A DNA stretch of 64,000 nt, taken from positions 295,042 through 359,041 of the forward strand of contig NZ_BAABFA010000004.1 in NCBI RefSeq assembly GCF_039540515.1, given 5' to 3'. The notes below the pieces were generated by a model, which was not told the origin of the DNA, ran no database searches, and saw only the letters and a program-made list of their open reading frames with translations. Source of the stretch: Nemorincola caseinilytica (lineage in GTDB: Bacteria > Bacteroidota > Bacteroidia > Chitinophagales > Chitinophagaceae). The position numbers and the translations under genes are program-made. Below are positions 9,078 to 19,700 of this stretch, piece after piece (within the stretch, counting starts at the first letter, position 1; every line of letters starts with the position of its first letter).

Positions 9078-10559
9078 ATGGGTATATTCACAAAAAAACC
9101 GATCGGGCAACTGATCAACGATTCTTCTGATGGTGAGAAAAGCCTGAAGCGCACCCTGGGCGCAGGCAATCTTGTGGCATTGGGCATAGGCGCCATCATA
9201 GGCGCCGGTCTCTTTGTGCGCACGGCCGCTGCCGCTGCCAACAATGCGGGTCCCTCCGTTACCATCGGGTTCATCGTTGCGGCCATAGGCTGCGCCTTTG
9301 CCGGTCTGTGTTATGCCGAGTTCGCCTCTATGATACCTATAGCAGGTAGCGCCTATACCTATTCGTATGCCACTATGGGCGAGCTCATAGCCTGGATAAT
9401 AGGGTGGGACCTGGTGCTGGAATACGCAGTTGGCGCCGCCACAGTGGGCATAGCCTGGAGCGAGTACCTGAACAAATTATTAGAGATATTCGGCTGGCAT
9501 ATACCGTACGAATGGTCCCATTCGCCGTTCGAGGTCTGCGATGGCAGCGGGGCCTTTGCCACCCAGGCAGGCGTGCATGGCATCATGAATGTGCCTGCGC
9601 TCTTCATCATCCTCATGCTCACCATGCTGCTTATAAAGGGCACCAAAGAGTCGGCCTTTGTGAATGGCCTTATAGTTATATCAAAGGTGGCCATAGTGGT
9701 GCTTTTCATAGTGCTGGGCTGGGGCTATATGAACCCCGAGAACCATGCCAAATACATTCCGGAAGTTACTAAGTATGTAGATACACAGGGCGTATCGCAC
9801 AACTATGGTGGCATATGGGGCATACTGGGCGCTGCCGGGGTAGTGTTCTTTGCCTTCATAGGATTCGATGCCGTATCTACCGCCGCGCAGGAGGCCAAGA
9901 ACCCCAAGAAAGATATGCCTATAGGCATATTGGGTTCGCTGGTGGTATGTACCATATTGTATATACTATTTGCCCATGTGCTCACAGGCGTAGCCAATGT
10001 GAACGATTTCCGTACACAGGGCAAAGAGGCGTCGGTGGTCTATGCCATCAAGACCTATATGGCAGGCTATGGCTGGCTGGCCAACCTGGTGACGGTGGCC
10101 ATCCTCTTCGGGTTCTCATCGGTGATACTGGTGATGCTCATGGGACAGTCGCGTGTGTTCTACTCTATGAGCCGCGATGGCCTGGTGCCCAAGATATTCT
10201 CCGACCTTCACCCAAAATTCCATACCCCTTACAAATCCAACTGGATATTCTTTGTGCTGGTGGGCGCCTTTGCGGCCTTTGTGCCCGGCGACATAGTGGG
10301 CGATATGACCAGCATAGGCACCCTTTTTGCCTTCATACTGGTATGCGCCGGTGTATGGATACTGCGCCGTACCGACCCCGATCTGCCCCGCCAGTTCAAG
10401 GTGCCTATGGTGCCGGTGGTATCTATACTGGGCATAGCGGTATGTACCGCTATGATACTGGGCCTCGGCTGGACCAACTGGGCGCGCCTGGGCGGCTGGC
10501 TGGTGCTGGGCCTCCTCATCTATTTCGGCTACAGCAAGAAGAACAGCAAGCTGAAGTAA
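9078..10559 (+). CDS. APC family amino-acid permease
   Basis: 493-residue inner-membrane transporter with about 12-14 hydrophobic helices. The first helix holds the APC substrate-binding signature GAIIGAGLFV, and the unwound helix 6 region reads FFAFIGFDAVSTAAQEAKNP, typical of the cationic amino-acid transporter (CAT/YfnA) branch. Proton-coupled or exchange uptake of amino acids is the family role; the substrate cannot be fixed from sequence. It stands alone, divergent from guaB. Confidence 0.92.
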   Translation: MGIFTKKPIGQLINDSSDGEKSLKRTLGAGNLVALGIGAIIGAGLFVRTAAAAANNAGPSVTIGFIVAAIGCAFAGLCYAEFASMIPIAGSAYTYSYATMGELIAWIIGWDLVLEYAVGAATVGIAWSEYLNKLLEIFGWHIPYEWSHSPFEVCDGSGAFATQAGVHGIMNVPALFIILMLTMLLIKGTKESAFVNGLIVISKVAIVVLFIVLGWGYMNPENHAKYIPEVTKYVDTQGVSHNYGGIWGILGAAGVVFFAFIGFDAVSTAAQEAKNPKKDMPIGILGSLVVCTILYILFAHVLTGVANVNDFRTQGKEASVVYAIKTYMAGYGWLANLVTVAILFGFSSVILVMLMGQSRVFYSMSRDGLVPKIFSDLHPKFHTPYKSNWIFFVLVGAFAAFVPGDIVGDMTSIGTLFAFILVCAGVWILRRTDPDLPRQFKVPMVPVVSILGIAVCTAMILGLGWTNWARLGGWLVLGLLIYFGYSKKNSKLK

Positions 10560-10746
10560 AGAGATATTTCCCACTTTGCAGGATGCCCTGATATTTCCAT
10601 CCTATGCATGTTTTACTTTGCATGAAAGAAAAATAACTATTCAATAACGAGTGCTTTATTCTTTCATCTTTGCATAGGGTTTTATATCTTTACTTATACA
10701 TATGCGAACATACGCATCACTGTAGCCTTTTTTGTACCCATATCTG

Positions 10747-11139
10747 ATGAATTTGCTTGAAGGACAGAAAATATTAGTTGCTGAAGACAACCCCCTCAAT
10801 CAGAAAATAGCAGTTTTTCTGCTTACCAAGCACGGCGCAGATATTACTACAGTGGCCAATGGCGCCGAGGCGATACGCCTGGTAGAGGCCACCCGTTTCG
10901 ACCTGGTGCTTATGGATATACAGATGCCTGAGATGGATGGGTATGAAGCTACGCAGTATATTCGCCATACACTGAAAAGTAATGTTCCTATACTGGCCCT
11001 TTCGGCCAGCAATTACGAGGACGAGATAGCTAAATGCCTGAGCATAGGCATGAATGGTTGTATCTCTAAGCCGATAGATGCAGATAAATTGTTCGATGCT
11101 ATCCGGAGAATAACGAAGGAATTTAATATCACAGCCTGA
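10747..11139 (+). CDS. Stand-alone response regulator receiver protein
   Basis: 130 residues from the ATG at 10747; an in-frame TTG five codons upstream is less likely. A complete CheY-like receiver: acidic pocket AEDN, phospho-acceptor Asp57 in LMDIQMP, and conserved Lys108 in SKP. No output domain, so it probably relays phosphate or works by protein contact. The next gene, 13 bp downstream, encodes an Hpt protein, which suggests the pair are detached parts of a multistep phosphorelay with a hybrid kinase elsewhere. Confidence 0.92.
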   Translation: MNLLEGQKILVAEDNPLNQKIAVFLLTKHGADITTVANGAEAIRLVEATRFDLVLMDIQMPEMDGYEATQYIRHTLKSNVPILALSASNYEDEIAKCLSIGMNGCISKPIDADKLFDAIRRITKEFNITA

Positions 11140-11152
11140 AACTACCCCATTT

Positions 11153-11527
11153 ATGAGTGCACCCATTCTGGATCTTGATTACTTGAATGAGATCTCCGGC
11201 GGCGACCCCAAATATGTCTATGAAGTGCTTACGCTTTTTGTAGAGACCTTCCCGGCAGGGCTTACCAACCTGGAGACACTCATACGCGAAACGGACGACT
11301 ACGACGCCATTCACAAACAGGCCCATACCCTCAAATCGAGTGCAGGCATAGTGCGTATCAGGGGCATGTTCGACGACCTCTCGCGTATAGATATGCTGGC
11401 GCGCAACAAGAGCAATAAAGAAGAGATAGTGGCCCGGCTCGATAATATCCTTTTCAACTTCAACAAGGCCATACCCTTCATACAGGCCGAAAGAGTGAAG
11501 TGCAGGGCCGCTGATCCCGGAATATAG
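11153..11527 (+). CDS. Hpt (histidine phosphotransfer) domain protein
   Basis: 124 residues forming one four-helix Hpt domain. The phospho-accepting His58 sits in the standard AHTLKSSAG motif. Hpt proteins pass phosphate between receivers of hybrid kinases and response regulators. Only 13 bp separate it from the preceding receiver gene and 12 bp from the winged-helix gene that follows, so a shared transcript is likely. Confidence 0.9.
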   Translation: MSAPILDLDYLNEISGGDPKYVYEVLTLFVETFPAGLTNLETLIRETDDYDAIHKQAHTLKSSAGIVRIRGMFDDLSRIDMLARNKSNKEEIVARLDNILFNFNKAIPFIQAERVKCRAADPGI

Positions 11528-11539
11528 GTTTCACTGCAT

Positions 11540-12622
11540 ATGCCATTTGTCACAGACATAGCCCGCCTGCGGCTTGCCGCACAGCAACTGGCAGGTACTG
11601 CCATTACCACGCCCGGCAATATGGTGCGCCACTTTGGCGCCATACAGGCGCAGGATGCCGCCATGTGCAAATGGGCCATAGGCGCACGCCTGCCCCTTAC
11701 CGAGCAAGAGGTGCAGGCCGCCATAGACAATGCCGAAGTGATACGCACCCATGTGCTGCGCCCCACATGGCACCTTATAGCTCCCGAAGACACACGGTGG
11801 ATGCTGGCACTTTCGGCGCCGCGCATCAGGGGGCAGTATATGGGCATGGCGCGTACGCTGGGCCTCGATGATGCCTTTATAAAAAAGTACAATAAAAAAA
11901 TAGAGCGGCTGCTGCGCGATCATAACTACCAGACGCGTGAGGAGATAATGGCCCACCTGCAGTTGCCCGGTAGCATACCCAATGATATACGCCCATCGCT
12001 GGTGATGATAGATGCCGAGCTATCGGGCATAGTATGTAATGGCCCCATGCGGGGCAAACAATTCACCTATGCGCTCATAGAAGAGCGTATAGCGCCCGTG
12101 AATACCATAACAAAGCAGGAGGCCTTGGCAGCACTTGCCGAAAGATATTTCATAAGCCATGGCCCTGCCACCCTTGCCGACCTGGCCTGGTGGGGCGGCC
12201 TTTCGCTTACAGATGCGCGTAATGGGCTGGCGGCTGTAAAAGACAGACTTACATCCTTCATGGCCGATGGGGTAGAGTATTTCCTGGATGAACGCAGCAT
12301 GGCGCATCGGCACCCCGATGGCGATGCCGTTCACTTCCTTCCTGCCTTCGATGAGTTCCTTATAAGCTATAAGGACCGTACTGCATCTATACCACTGCCG
12401 CTGCAGGCGCAGGCATTCACACGCAATGGCATTTTCAAGCCTATCATCACTGTCAATGGTACGGTAGTAGGCATATGGAAGCGTACCATCAAAAAAGATA
12501 CACTGCATATAGAACCGCAGTTCTTTGGCAAGATGGGCAAGGCACAGCAGCGGGCCATACTGGCGCAGGCCGAAGGTTATGCCGCCTTTATGGGTATGAA
12601 AGTGTCCCTGCCTAAAATATGA
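11540..12622 (+). CDS. AlkZ-like winged-helix DNA-binding protein (HTH_42)
   Basis: 360 residues matching the winged-helix DNA-binding domain family HTH_42 (formerly DUF1006), which includes the DNA glycosylases AlkZ (unhooks azinomycin crosslinks) and E. coli YcaQ/AlkX. The putative catalytic motif is Gln36-Ala-Gln38 (AIQAQD), the Q-hydrophobic/small-Q form of the AlkZ branch; YcaQ-type proteins have Q-x-D instead. Three winged-helix-like segments and a C-terminal beta domain fit the family length. Glycosylase activity is inferred from motif and family only. It follows the Hpt gene closely, with no obvious functional link. Confidence 0.78.
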   Translation: MPFVTDIARLRLAAQQLAGTAITTPGNMVRHFGAIQAQDAAMCKWAIGARLPLTEQEVQAAIDNAEVIRTHVLRPTWHLIAPEDTRWMLALSAPRIRGQYMGMARTLGLDDAFIKKYNKKIERLLRDHNYQTREEIMAHLQLPGSIPNDIRPSLVMIDAELSGIVCNGPMRGKQFTYALIEERIAPVNTITKQEALAALAERYFISHGPATLADLAWWGGLSLTDARNGLAAVKDRLTSFMADGVEYFLDERSMAHRHPDGDAVHFLPAFDEFLISYKDRTASIPLPLQAQAFTRNGIFKPIITVNGTVVGIWKRTIKKDTLHIEPQFFGKMGKAQQRAILAQAEGYAAFMGMKVSLPKI

Positions 12623-12704
12623 CGTGCGTTCCCGCCATGCCACTAAATATCCGGACGGAATATTTACCTTAGTGACCTATCTTCGCCAGCAAGAACTCAC
12701 CAGC

Positions 12705-13349
12705 ATGCCTTCAAAGTCAGAAATAAAACACATAGCTGTTGCCGGCAACATCGGTTCCGGCAAGACCACTCTTGCAACTATGCTGGCAAAGCACTACAAG
12801 TGGCAGCCGCATTTCGAGGATGTGGAGCACAATCCATACCTGGTAGACTTTTACGAGGACATGCACCGCTGGTCGTTCAACCTGCAGATATATTTCCTTA
12901 ACAATCGTATCAAGCATCTCATAGACATTCACAATGGCAAGGACAGCGTAGTGCAGGACCGTACCGTATATGAGGATGCTTACATCTTTGCGCCCAACCT
13001 TTTCGATATGGGCCTGATGACCAAGCGCGATTTTGAGAACTACAGCTCTTTCTTCCAGAACCTGAAGGCGCTCATCAAGCCACCGGACCTGCTCATATAC
13101 CTCAAGGCCTCGGTGCCTACACTTGTAGACCAGATACAGAAGCGCGGCCGTGGCTATGAAGAGAACATTCGCCTGGACTACCTGAAAAGGCTGAACGGTT
13201 TCTATAACAAATGGATAGAGGGCTACAAAGACGGCCCCCTGCTGGTGATAGATGTGGACAACTGCAACTTTGCCGAAAAAGAGGACGACCTGGCCGATGT
13301 TGTGCGCCGCGTAGATGCACAGCTCTATGGCCTGTTCAGCAAAAAATAA
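12705..13349 (+). CDS. Deoxynucleoside kinase
   Basis: 214 residues from the ATG at 12705; the frame is open back to a GTG at 12624, but the family begins just before the P-loop, so the later start is chosen. Walker A GNIGSGKTT at residues 14-22, the dNK motif EDVEHNPYLVDFY, the catalytic DRT motif (VQDRTVYEDA) and the lid region KRGRGYEENI are present. Bacterial homologues phosphorylate deoxyadenosine or deoxyguanosine for nucleotide salvage. Substrate preference cannot be read from the sequence. Confidence 0.9.
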   Translation: MPSKSEIKHIAVAGNIGSGKTTLATMLAKHYKWQPHFEDVEHNPYLVDFYEDMHRWSFNLQIYFLNNRIKHLIDIHNGKDSVVQDRTVYEDAYIFAPNLFDMGLMTKRDFENYSSFFQNLKALIKPPDLLIYLKASVPTLVDQIQKRGRGYEENIRLDYLKRLNGFYNKWIEGYKDGPLLVIDVDNCNFAEKEDDLADVVRRVDAQLYGLFSKK

Positions 13350-13434
13350 AAAATATTGACCGCGGGCTGTAACATTTTAGCGCCCTGCGGCATATATATG
13401 ATACAGGCCAGCCCGGCCTTGTTATGAAAAAGAT

Positions 13435-15984
13435 ATGCCTATGCGGGTGCTCTCCTTTATTGCATTACTGTTATGTTGCGCCATCACTACCCTTGCAGGT
13501 GTTATAAAAGGTAAGGTCACCGATACCAAGGGCGAGGCACTGCCATATGCCACCGTATATATAGATGGCACCACTATAGGCACCACCACCAATGGAGCTG
13601 GGTATTACGAGCTGGCCGTACAGCCAGGCACATACAAGATAGCCTGCCAGTATGTGGGCTACAGGCAAAGCTCTTTCACCGTCACTGTTAGCGGCAGCGA
13701 GGCCCATGTACACGATATGAAGCTGGCCGAAGAGGCGCTGGAGATGAAAGAGGTAGTGATAAAGGCCACCGACGAGGACCCCGCCTACCGCATCATACGC
13801 AATACCATAGCGCGCCGCAAGTTCCACCTGGACCAGGTGCGCTCCTTCCAGGCATCTATATACTTCAAAGGAGTGATGCGCTCCCGCCGGTTGCCCGATA
13901 AGTTCATGGGGCAGACCATCAAGTCGGCAGACCTGGGTGTAGATACCGCGGGCAAGGGCGTGCTCTACCTTACCGAGGAAGAGGCCGATTATTATTCGGA
14001 AGGTGAGAAGGAAAAGACCATCATACATGCTGTGCATGAGAGCGGCAACAAGAGTGGACTGGGATTTTCCCAGTTTCCGCCTGTCATCACTTTTTACGAG
14101 AACAATGTGAGCATGCTGGGCAGGGGAACGCGCGGTTTCATATCGCCCATCAGCGACAATGCGCTGCTCTATTACAAGTACAAGTTGCTGGGCACCTTCG
14201 AGGAGCATGGGCGCACCATATACAAGATACAGGTATCGCAGCGCCGTGCATACGAGCCCTGCTTCAGCGGCACCATATACATCACCGATGAGGAGTGGGG
14301 CATACACAGTCTGGACATGCTGCTGGAGAAACGATCGGGGATGGATATGATAGACACACTGGCCATTCAGCAGGTGTTCGTACCCATGCAAAAGGATAGC
14401 TGGGTGATAAAAAGCCAGGTGCTCTACTTCACGGTCAAGTTCATGATGTTCGATGTCACAGGTAGTGGCGTGGCAGTATACAACCGGCAAAAAGTGAACG
14501 AGCCCATACCCGATAGCATATTCGGCGGCAAGATAACCAGCCAGTACGACAAGACGGCCAACAAGAAGGACAGCACCCATTGGGATGCCCGCCCCGTTCC
14601 GCTGGAAAAGGACGAGCAGCGCGATTTTGTGGTGAAGGACAGCATCAATACCATTGTCAATAGCCCTGCTTACCGCGACTCTGTAAGGCGCAAGGGCAAC
14701 AAGTTCAAACCGGTAGCACACCTGCTGAGCGAGCCATCTTACAGCAGCAAGGAGTACAGGAACACCTATACTTTCAATTCGGTACTGCTGGGCTTGGCAG
14801 AGACCAGTATGCTGAACTTCAATACCGTAGAGGGCTTCAACCTGGCGCCCAAAATGATGGTGCGGCATAGGGTGGATAGCAGCAGCAGCCTGAACATGGA
14901 GGTGGCATTGCGATATGGGTTCAGCAATGAGCGCTTCAACGGTATAGGCAGGGTATACTACTACAAGCGCGACCGCACTTGGCTGAACCGGGCATGGATA
15001 TATGGTGCAGATGCTGGTAGGTACGTTTTCCAGTACAACCCGGATAACCCCGTCATTCCCATGCTGAACACATGGCGCGCACTGGGCGCCCGCGAGAACG
15101 ACCTGAAAATATATGAGCGTACCGAGGCTACGGCCTATGTGCGCCGCAACTATGGCAATGGCCTGCAGTGGATGCTGCGGGCATCGTGGCAGCAGCGCAC
15201 ACCGCTGGAAAATACCACATCGTATAGCCTGGCCAAGAGCGACAAGGGAGGGTATACACCCAATACGCCCGCATCTCTGCTGGCTGTGGCCACTGCATGG
15301 GAGCAGCACGATGCGGCCATTGTAAAGGCCACCATCTCTTACAAGCCCGGTTTCACCTACACCCAGTATCCCGACCACAAGGTAGCCAACGGCAGCTCGT
15401 GGCCCAGGTTCACGCTGCAATACACCAAGGGTATAGCGGGTATACTGAACAGCAAGACCGACTACGATAAATGGCGCTTCAGCATTCGCGACGATCTGAA
15501 CCTGCGCCTGTTCGGTTCGTTCAGCTACCATTTCGCCATAGGTGGTTTCCTCAATACCCGCTACGTTTCCTTCCCCGACCTCATGCATATACAGGGCATG
15601 CGTGGTACGGGCTATGCTGCGCCCTACCTGCAGAGCTTCCAGTTCGCACCCTATTATGCGTTCAGCAATACGGCGCCGCTCTATGGCGAGGGCCATGTGG
15701 AGTACCACCTGAACGGCCTGCTGAGCAACAAGATACCCCTGCTGCGCCAGGCGCGGTACTACCTGCTAGTGGGCGGCAATGCGCTCTACATCAACAATAG
15801 CAGCTATTATACCGAGGCCTTCGTAGGTATAGACAATATAGGCTGGAAGCTGATGCGTCTTATGCGTGTGGACTTCGTGCAGTCGTGGGACAGCAATATG
15901 GGCCGCAACTCGGGCATACGCGTGGGGCTCACCATGCGTGGTGTATCGGTAGTGCGCAATAACCCTACCGACGGAGAGTGGTAG
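13435..15984 (+). CDS. DUF5686 / carboxypeptidase-like regulatory domain outer-membrane protein
   Basis: 849 residues. A signal peptide (residues 1-21) is followed by a carboxypeptidase-D regulatory-like beta-sandwich (about 23-110: IKGKVTDTKGEALPYATVYI) and the long DUF5686 region, whose last third looks like an outer-membrane barrel. The family is found across Bacteroidota and its function is not known; the N-terminal domain is shared with SusC-type receptors. It ends 3 bp before the end of the oppositely oriented LytTR gene, so transcripts converge without room for a terminator. The ATG at 13441 is an alternative start. Confidence 0.87.
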   Translation: MPMRVLSFIALLLCCAITTLAGVIKGKVTDTKGEALPYATVYIDGTTIGTTTNGAGYYELAVQPGTYKIACQYVGYRQSSFTVTVSGSEAHVHDMKLAEEALEMKEVVIKATDEDPAYRIIRNTIARRKFHLDQVRSFQASIYFKGVMRSRRLPDKFMGQTIKSADLGVDTAGKGVLYLTEEEADYYSEGEKEKTIIHAVHESGNKSGLGFSQFPPVITFYENNVSMLGRGTRGFISPISDNALLYYKYKLLGTFEEHGRTIYKIQVSQRRAYEPCFSGTIYITDEEWGIHSLDMLLEKRSGMDMIDTLAIQQVFVPMQKDSWVIKSQVLYFTVKFMMFDVTGSGVAVYNRQKVNEPIPDSIFGGKITSQYDKTANKKDSTHWDARPVPLEKDEQRDFVVKDSINTIVNSPAYRDSVRRKGNKFKPVAHLLSEPSYSSKEYRNTYTFNSVLLGLAETSMLNFNTVEGFNLAPKMMVRHRVDSSSSLNMEVALRYGFSNERFNGIGRVYYYKRDRTWLNRAWIYGADAGRYVFQYNPDNPVIPMLNTWRALGARENDLKIYERTEATAYVRRNYGNGLQWMLRASWQQRTPLENTTSYSLAKSDKGGYTPNTPASLLAVATAWEQHDAAIVKATISYKPGFTYTQYPDHKVANGSSWPRFTLQYTKGIAGILNSKTDYDKWRFSIRDDLNLRLFGSFSYHFAIGGFLNTRYVSFPDLMHIQGMRGTGYAAPYLQSFQFAPYYAFSNTAPLYGEGHVEYHLNGLLSNKIPLLRQARYYLLVGGNALYINNSSYYTEAFVGIDNIGWKLMRLMRVDFVQSWDSNMGRNSGIRVGLTMRGVSVVRNNPTDGEW

Positions 15985-15987
15985 CGC

Positions 15988-16728
15988 CTACTTTTTGTCG
16001 AACAGTTGCAGGAATTCCTGCCGAATGTTCCTGGCTATGGGTACTTCGGTCTTGTCCTGCATCACCACCACCCCTGCCGACTCATAGCGCACTACGCAGT
16101 TCAGGTTTATGATGAAAGCCCTGTGTACCTGGAAGAAAGAATGGTCGTCGGTAAGGTATTTGTATGTGCCCAGGTTGGCAGAGCTGGTGTATTTGGCCTT
16201 GCCGGTCACTATTATGGTACACTTGTTCACACTTTCCAGGTATATGATGTCGTTCACGTTCACATAGTCTATACCGCTGTTGTTGGGTATGCGCACCTTA
16301 TCGGTAGTGGCCGCCGTGATGACGGGTAGGTTAGTGGTCTGCCTCTTTGCTGCATGTTTGTTGTTTATACGTTCCAGCGCTTTGTTTATGGCCGTAGAAA
16401 GCTCTTCATCGTCTATCGGTTTCAGTACATAGCCCGTGGCCGAGAACGAGAACGCTTTCAGCGCGAAATTGTCGTGGGCCGTCACAAAGATGATCTCCAG
16501 GTCCAGCCCCGGCAGTAGTTTCAGCAGGTCGAAGCCGCTCTTTTCGGGCATAGACACATCTATGAAGAGTATGTCGTAATTATTGTTGCGCAGGGCTGGC
16601 AGGGCGTCCTTCCAGAAAGAGAAAGTATCTGCTACCTCTATATTGCCGAAAAGCTGCTCAATGCGGCTCGATAGAAGTTCTATTGCATCGCGTTCATCGT
16701 CTACAATGGCGCATCTGTACTGGTTCAT
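15988..16728 (-). CDS. LytTR family response regulator
   Basis: 246 residues: receiver domain with acidic pocket DDE (10-12), phospho-acceptor Asp57 (LFIDVSMP) and KPI near residue 128, then a LytTR DNA-binding domain (about 150-246). It is immediately downstream of, and on the same strand as, a LytS-like kinase with 64 bp between, so the two form a two-component pair. Targets are unknown. Confidence 0.95.
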   Translation of the reverse strand: MNQYRCAIVDDERDAIELLSSRIEQLFGNIEVADTFSFWKDALPALRNNNYDILFIDVSMPEKSGFDLLKLLPGLDLEIIFVTAHDNFALKAFSFSATGYVLKPIDDEELSTAINKALERINNKHAAKRQTTNLPVITAATTDKVRIPNNSGIDYVNVNDIIYLESVNKCTIIVTGKAKYTSSANLGTYKYLTDDHSFFQVHRAFIINLNCVVRYESAGVVVMQDKTEVPIARNIRQEFLQLFDKK

Positions 16729-16792
16729 TGGCCTGGTGTTTTATAGTGTAGTTGATAGTGTTGTGTTCTTATCGTTCATCTGTGCTGCAGGG

Positions 16793-19700
16793 TCATTCCC
16801 TGGGTGGGTTGGTGATGGATATGATCACCGCGGTGCCGGTCTCCGGCGGCCTTTTGTCCTCGTAGGCTATCTCTATTTTCATGTCCTCGTACTTGTTAAA
16901 GATACTCACCAGGTCTTTTATAAGCAAGTTGCCATATGAGTCCAGCGTGGTGGTGGAATTCATTTTGTTCTCTCGTGCCTGCTCCCTGCCTATGCCATTG
17001 TCGGTCACTATGCACTGTATCATATTCTTCTCTGCCACATTCCTGAACTCTATGGTCAGGTGCCCTATCACAGCGCTGTGCAGCATGCCGTGGTTTATGG
17101 CGTTCTCTACGAATGGCTGTATCAGCAGCGAGGGTATCTTCATGTTCGTGTGCTCCAGTTCGGCGTCTACTATTATGTCGCATGCGAACCTGTCTTTGAA
17201 CCGTGTCTGCTGTAGCTCTGTATAGTTCCTCAGGTTGTCTATCTCATCGGTAAGGAGTATGTATTTGTTGCGCGAGGATCGAAGGTAGCTGCGCAGCAGT
17301 TTCGAGAATTTAGATATATGCGTGTACGCCTCGTCCATCTTGTTCTTGCTCACCAGCAGCAGCGCCGATGTAAGTGTGTTGAAGATGAAGTGCGGGTTTA
17401 TCTGCGCATATATGGCCTTTAGCTCCATTTCCATTTGCAGTTGTTTCTTCTGTGTAGCACGCAGCACCATCCGCCTCGTGATGACTATGGACAGCACTAT
17501 CACCGATATGGCCAGCAGTATCACGCTTACCCATATCATGGTTCTCATGGTCTTTGTCTGCCACCAATGAGGTACTATGTACACATGCATTTTTACAACA
17601 TTCCCCTTCCATGCGTCGTCGGCATAGTACATGCACAGTTCGTAGTAGTTGTCGGGGGTATACCTGTCCGGCATGGTCATCTCTCCTTCGGCGGTGCTGC
17701 GCCACAGGCTATCGTCGGGCAGCTTGTACCAGTAGGTCACATTACCATTGCCCATGGGGTTCACAATGTCCAGGTGCAGCGTACGGTCGTTCTGGGTCAT
17801 TCCCAGTGTATCGTTATGTCGCAGGTGCCGGGTGGTGTTCCCGTAGGTCATCAGCAGCTTGTGCCGGGGGGCATAGGCTCCTTTTTCCACATGGGCAAAT
17901 TCGCCCTCATCGGGTATGGTTATCTGGAACGGCCCGTTATCTGTCTGCAGTATCATCTTGCCTGCGGTTATGCTGTGGTCCCAGTGCTTCTTATAGAATG
18001 TCTTTTTCGTATTGTGGTATATTATAGGTTCCGATAGTGTGCCCTTGCCCGTTATCAGCGCGAACATCACGCCGAACTCGCCATATACTACCAGTGTGTT
18101 CTTGCATATGTCTATGCCTACCTTACGCGTGTTCAGGTTCGGAAATATCCTTGCCGACCGCCGCGTTCCGGGGTCATAGTTCAGTATCATATCCATGCTT
18201 TTGATGAATACATTGCCATGCCGGGCATCTATGCATATCTTTTCTATTTTTCCCTTCAGGCCCGGTATATCGGTGTTGTAGAGAAAGGACGTGGTCTTTC
18301 TGTTGTAGAGCAGTATTTTTTTATGATTGTATGCCCACATCAGGTTCCTCATGTTGTCATACACTATATTGTCATACCTGTCTACATCTATGAATACCTT
18401 TTGCCACCCCTCTTTTCCTTTTTGCAGGTCGGGGTCATAAGCCCCTACGCGGGTTATGCAGAGGGTAGTGCTGTCTTTTCCTCGTTCTATCGCCTTTATG
18501 TTCTTTAGATAATAATAGTCACCCTGCGGTGCACTGATCATATCTTTCCCATACAGATAAAGATTCTCCGAACCTGCCAATAGTATCGTATCCTTATTCA
18601 CAGACAGTATATCGGTTATCTGTGTGGTCACAGGTATGTAGTGCCTGTGCATTATGCGCCCGTCTCTTATTATCAGCAGTATCCTGGTGGCCCCATTCCA
18701 CCATACTGCATCTTTGTCATTTATCGTTCCGGCTACTTTGAATCCGTCAAGTTCCAGCGGCAGAGGTTTGTATCGCGATGCACTGCCCAGCATGAATACA
18801 CCGCTGGCATTGGTGCTGAGGCAGGTGTCCCATATGGTACCCTCGCTATAGGCGGTCACCCTGTCCTTATCCACTCTTTTGCTGGTGAGCCTCCTGATGT
18901 CAAAGACCGAAGACCCGGTTATGCCGGTGTCCGTTATTTCGAACTTGGCCACATGGTGCCTGGTGTATACCTGCAAGGTGTTCTGGTGGTCGGGCCGCGA
19001 GTTGTTGTATCCTGCGTATTCTATCGGTTCATCTATCCCCAGTTTCGATAGAGATACCTTTGAAAAGGTACCCTTTCCTATGCTGTATAGCTCCAGGTCA
19101 TCAGATATTCCGCCGGTGCTATGGTTCACCAAGTGCCCTTTCATAGGGAACATGAGATACTTCCCGGCCATTTCTAACATTCGTACCGGCTTGAGGTGTA
19201 TAGTCCTGGCCGTTATTTTTTCCGGGTGGCCTTTCAGAATATTTTCCATCCCCTCCAGGGCATATATGGAATCCCATAGCATCACATATATTTTCTTGTC
19301 AAAGTTTATAGATATGGTCGGTATAGGTGGAAAACTGTCTTTGGGTTTTCTGAAGGGTATGTGAGTGATGGGGTAGCTGTACATCGTGTCGTTACGATTC
19401 ATGAAGATGGTCTCATGCCGCTTATCGTTATAAAAGGGATTGCAAAAGATGATACCACTGTCGTACCGCGATACATGATGCGGAAATATGGGGCCTTTCA
19501 TGCCAGGGGTAATGGCTTTGGTATATTTGTCATTGTATATGAATCCTATCTCGTCAGAGCTGAACGATAGCCACAATTTACCTGTCAGGTCCTCTGTCAG
19601 TCCCCACACATCCTCCGATGGCAGGCCGGTAGCCATAGAAAATTGTTTGCATTCATAGCCGTTGTATTTCACTACGCCCCGGTCGGTGCATATCCACAGG

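Noticed and set aside
13471..15708. 745-codon open frame antisense to the DUF5686 gene
   Set aside because: It is a shadow of codon bias: its protein is low-complexity, rich in His, Tyr, Gln and Ala, and has no domain, while the opposite strand encodes a full recognised family.
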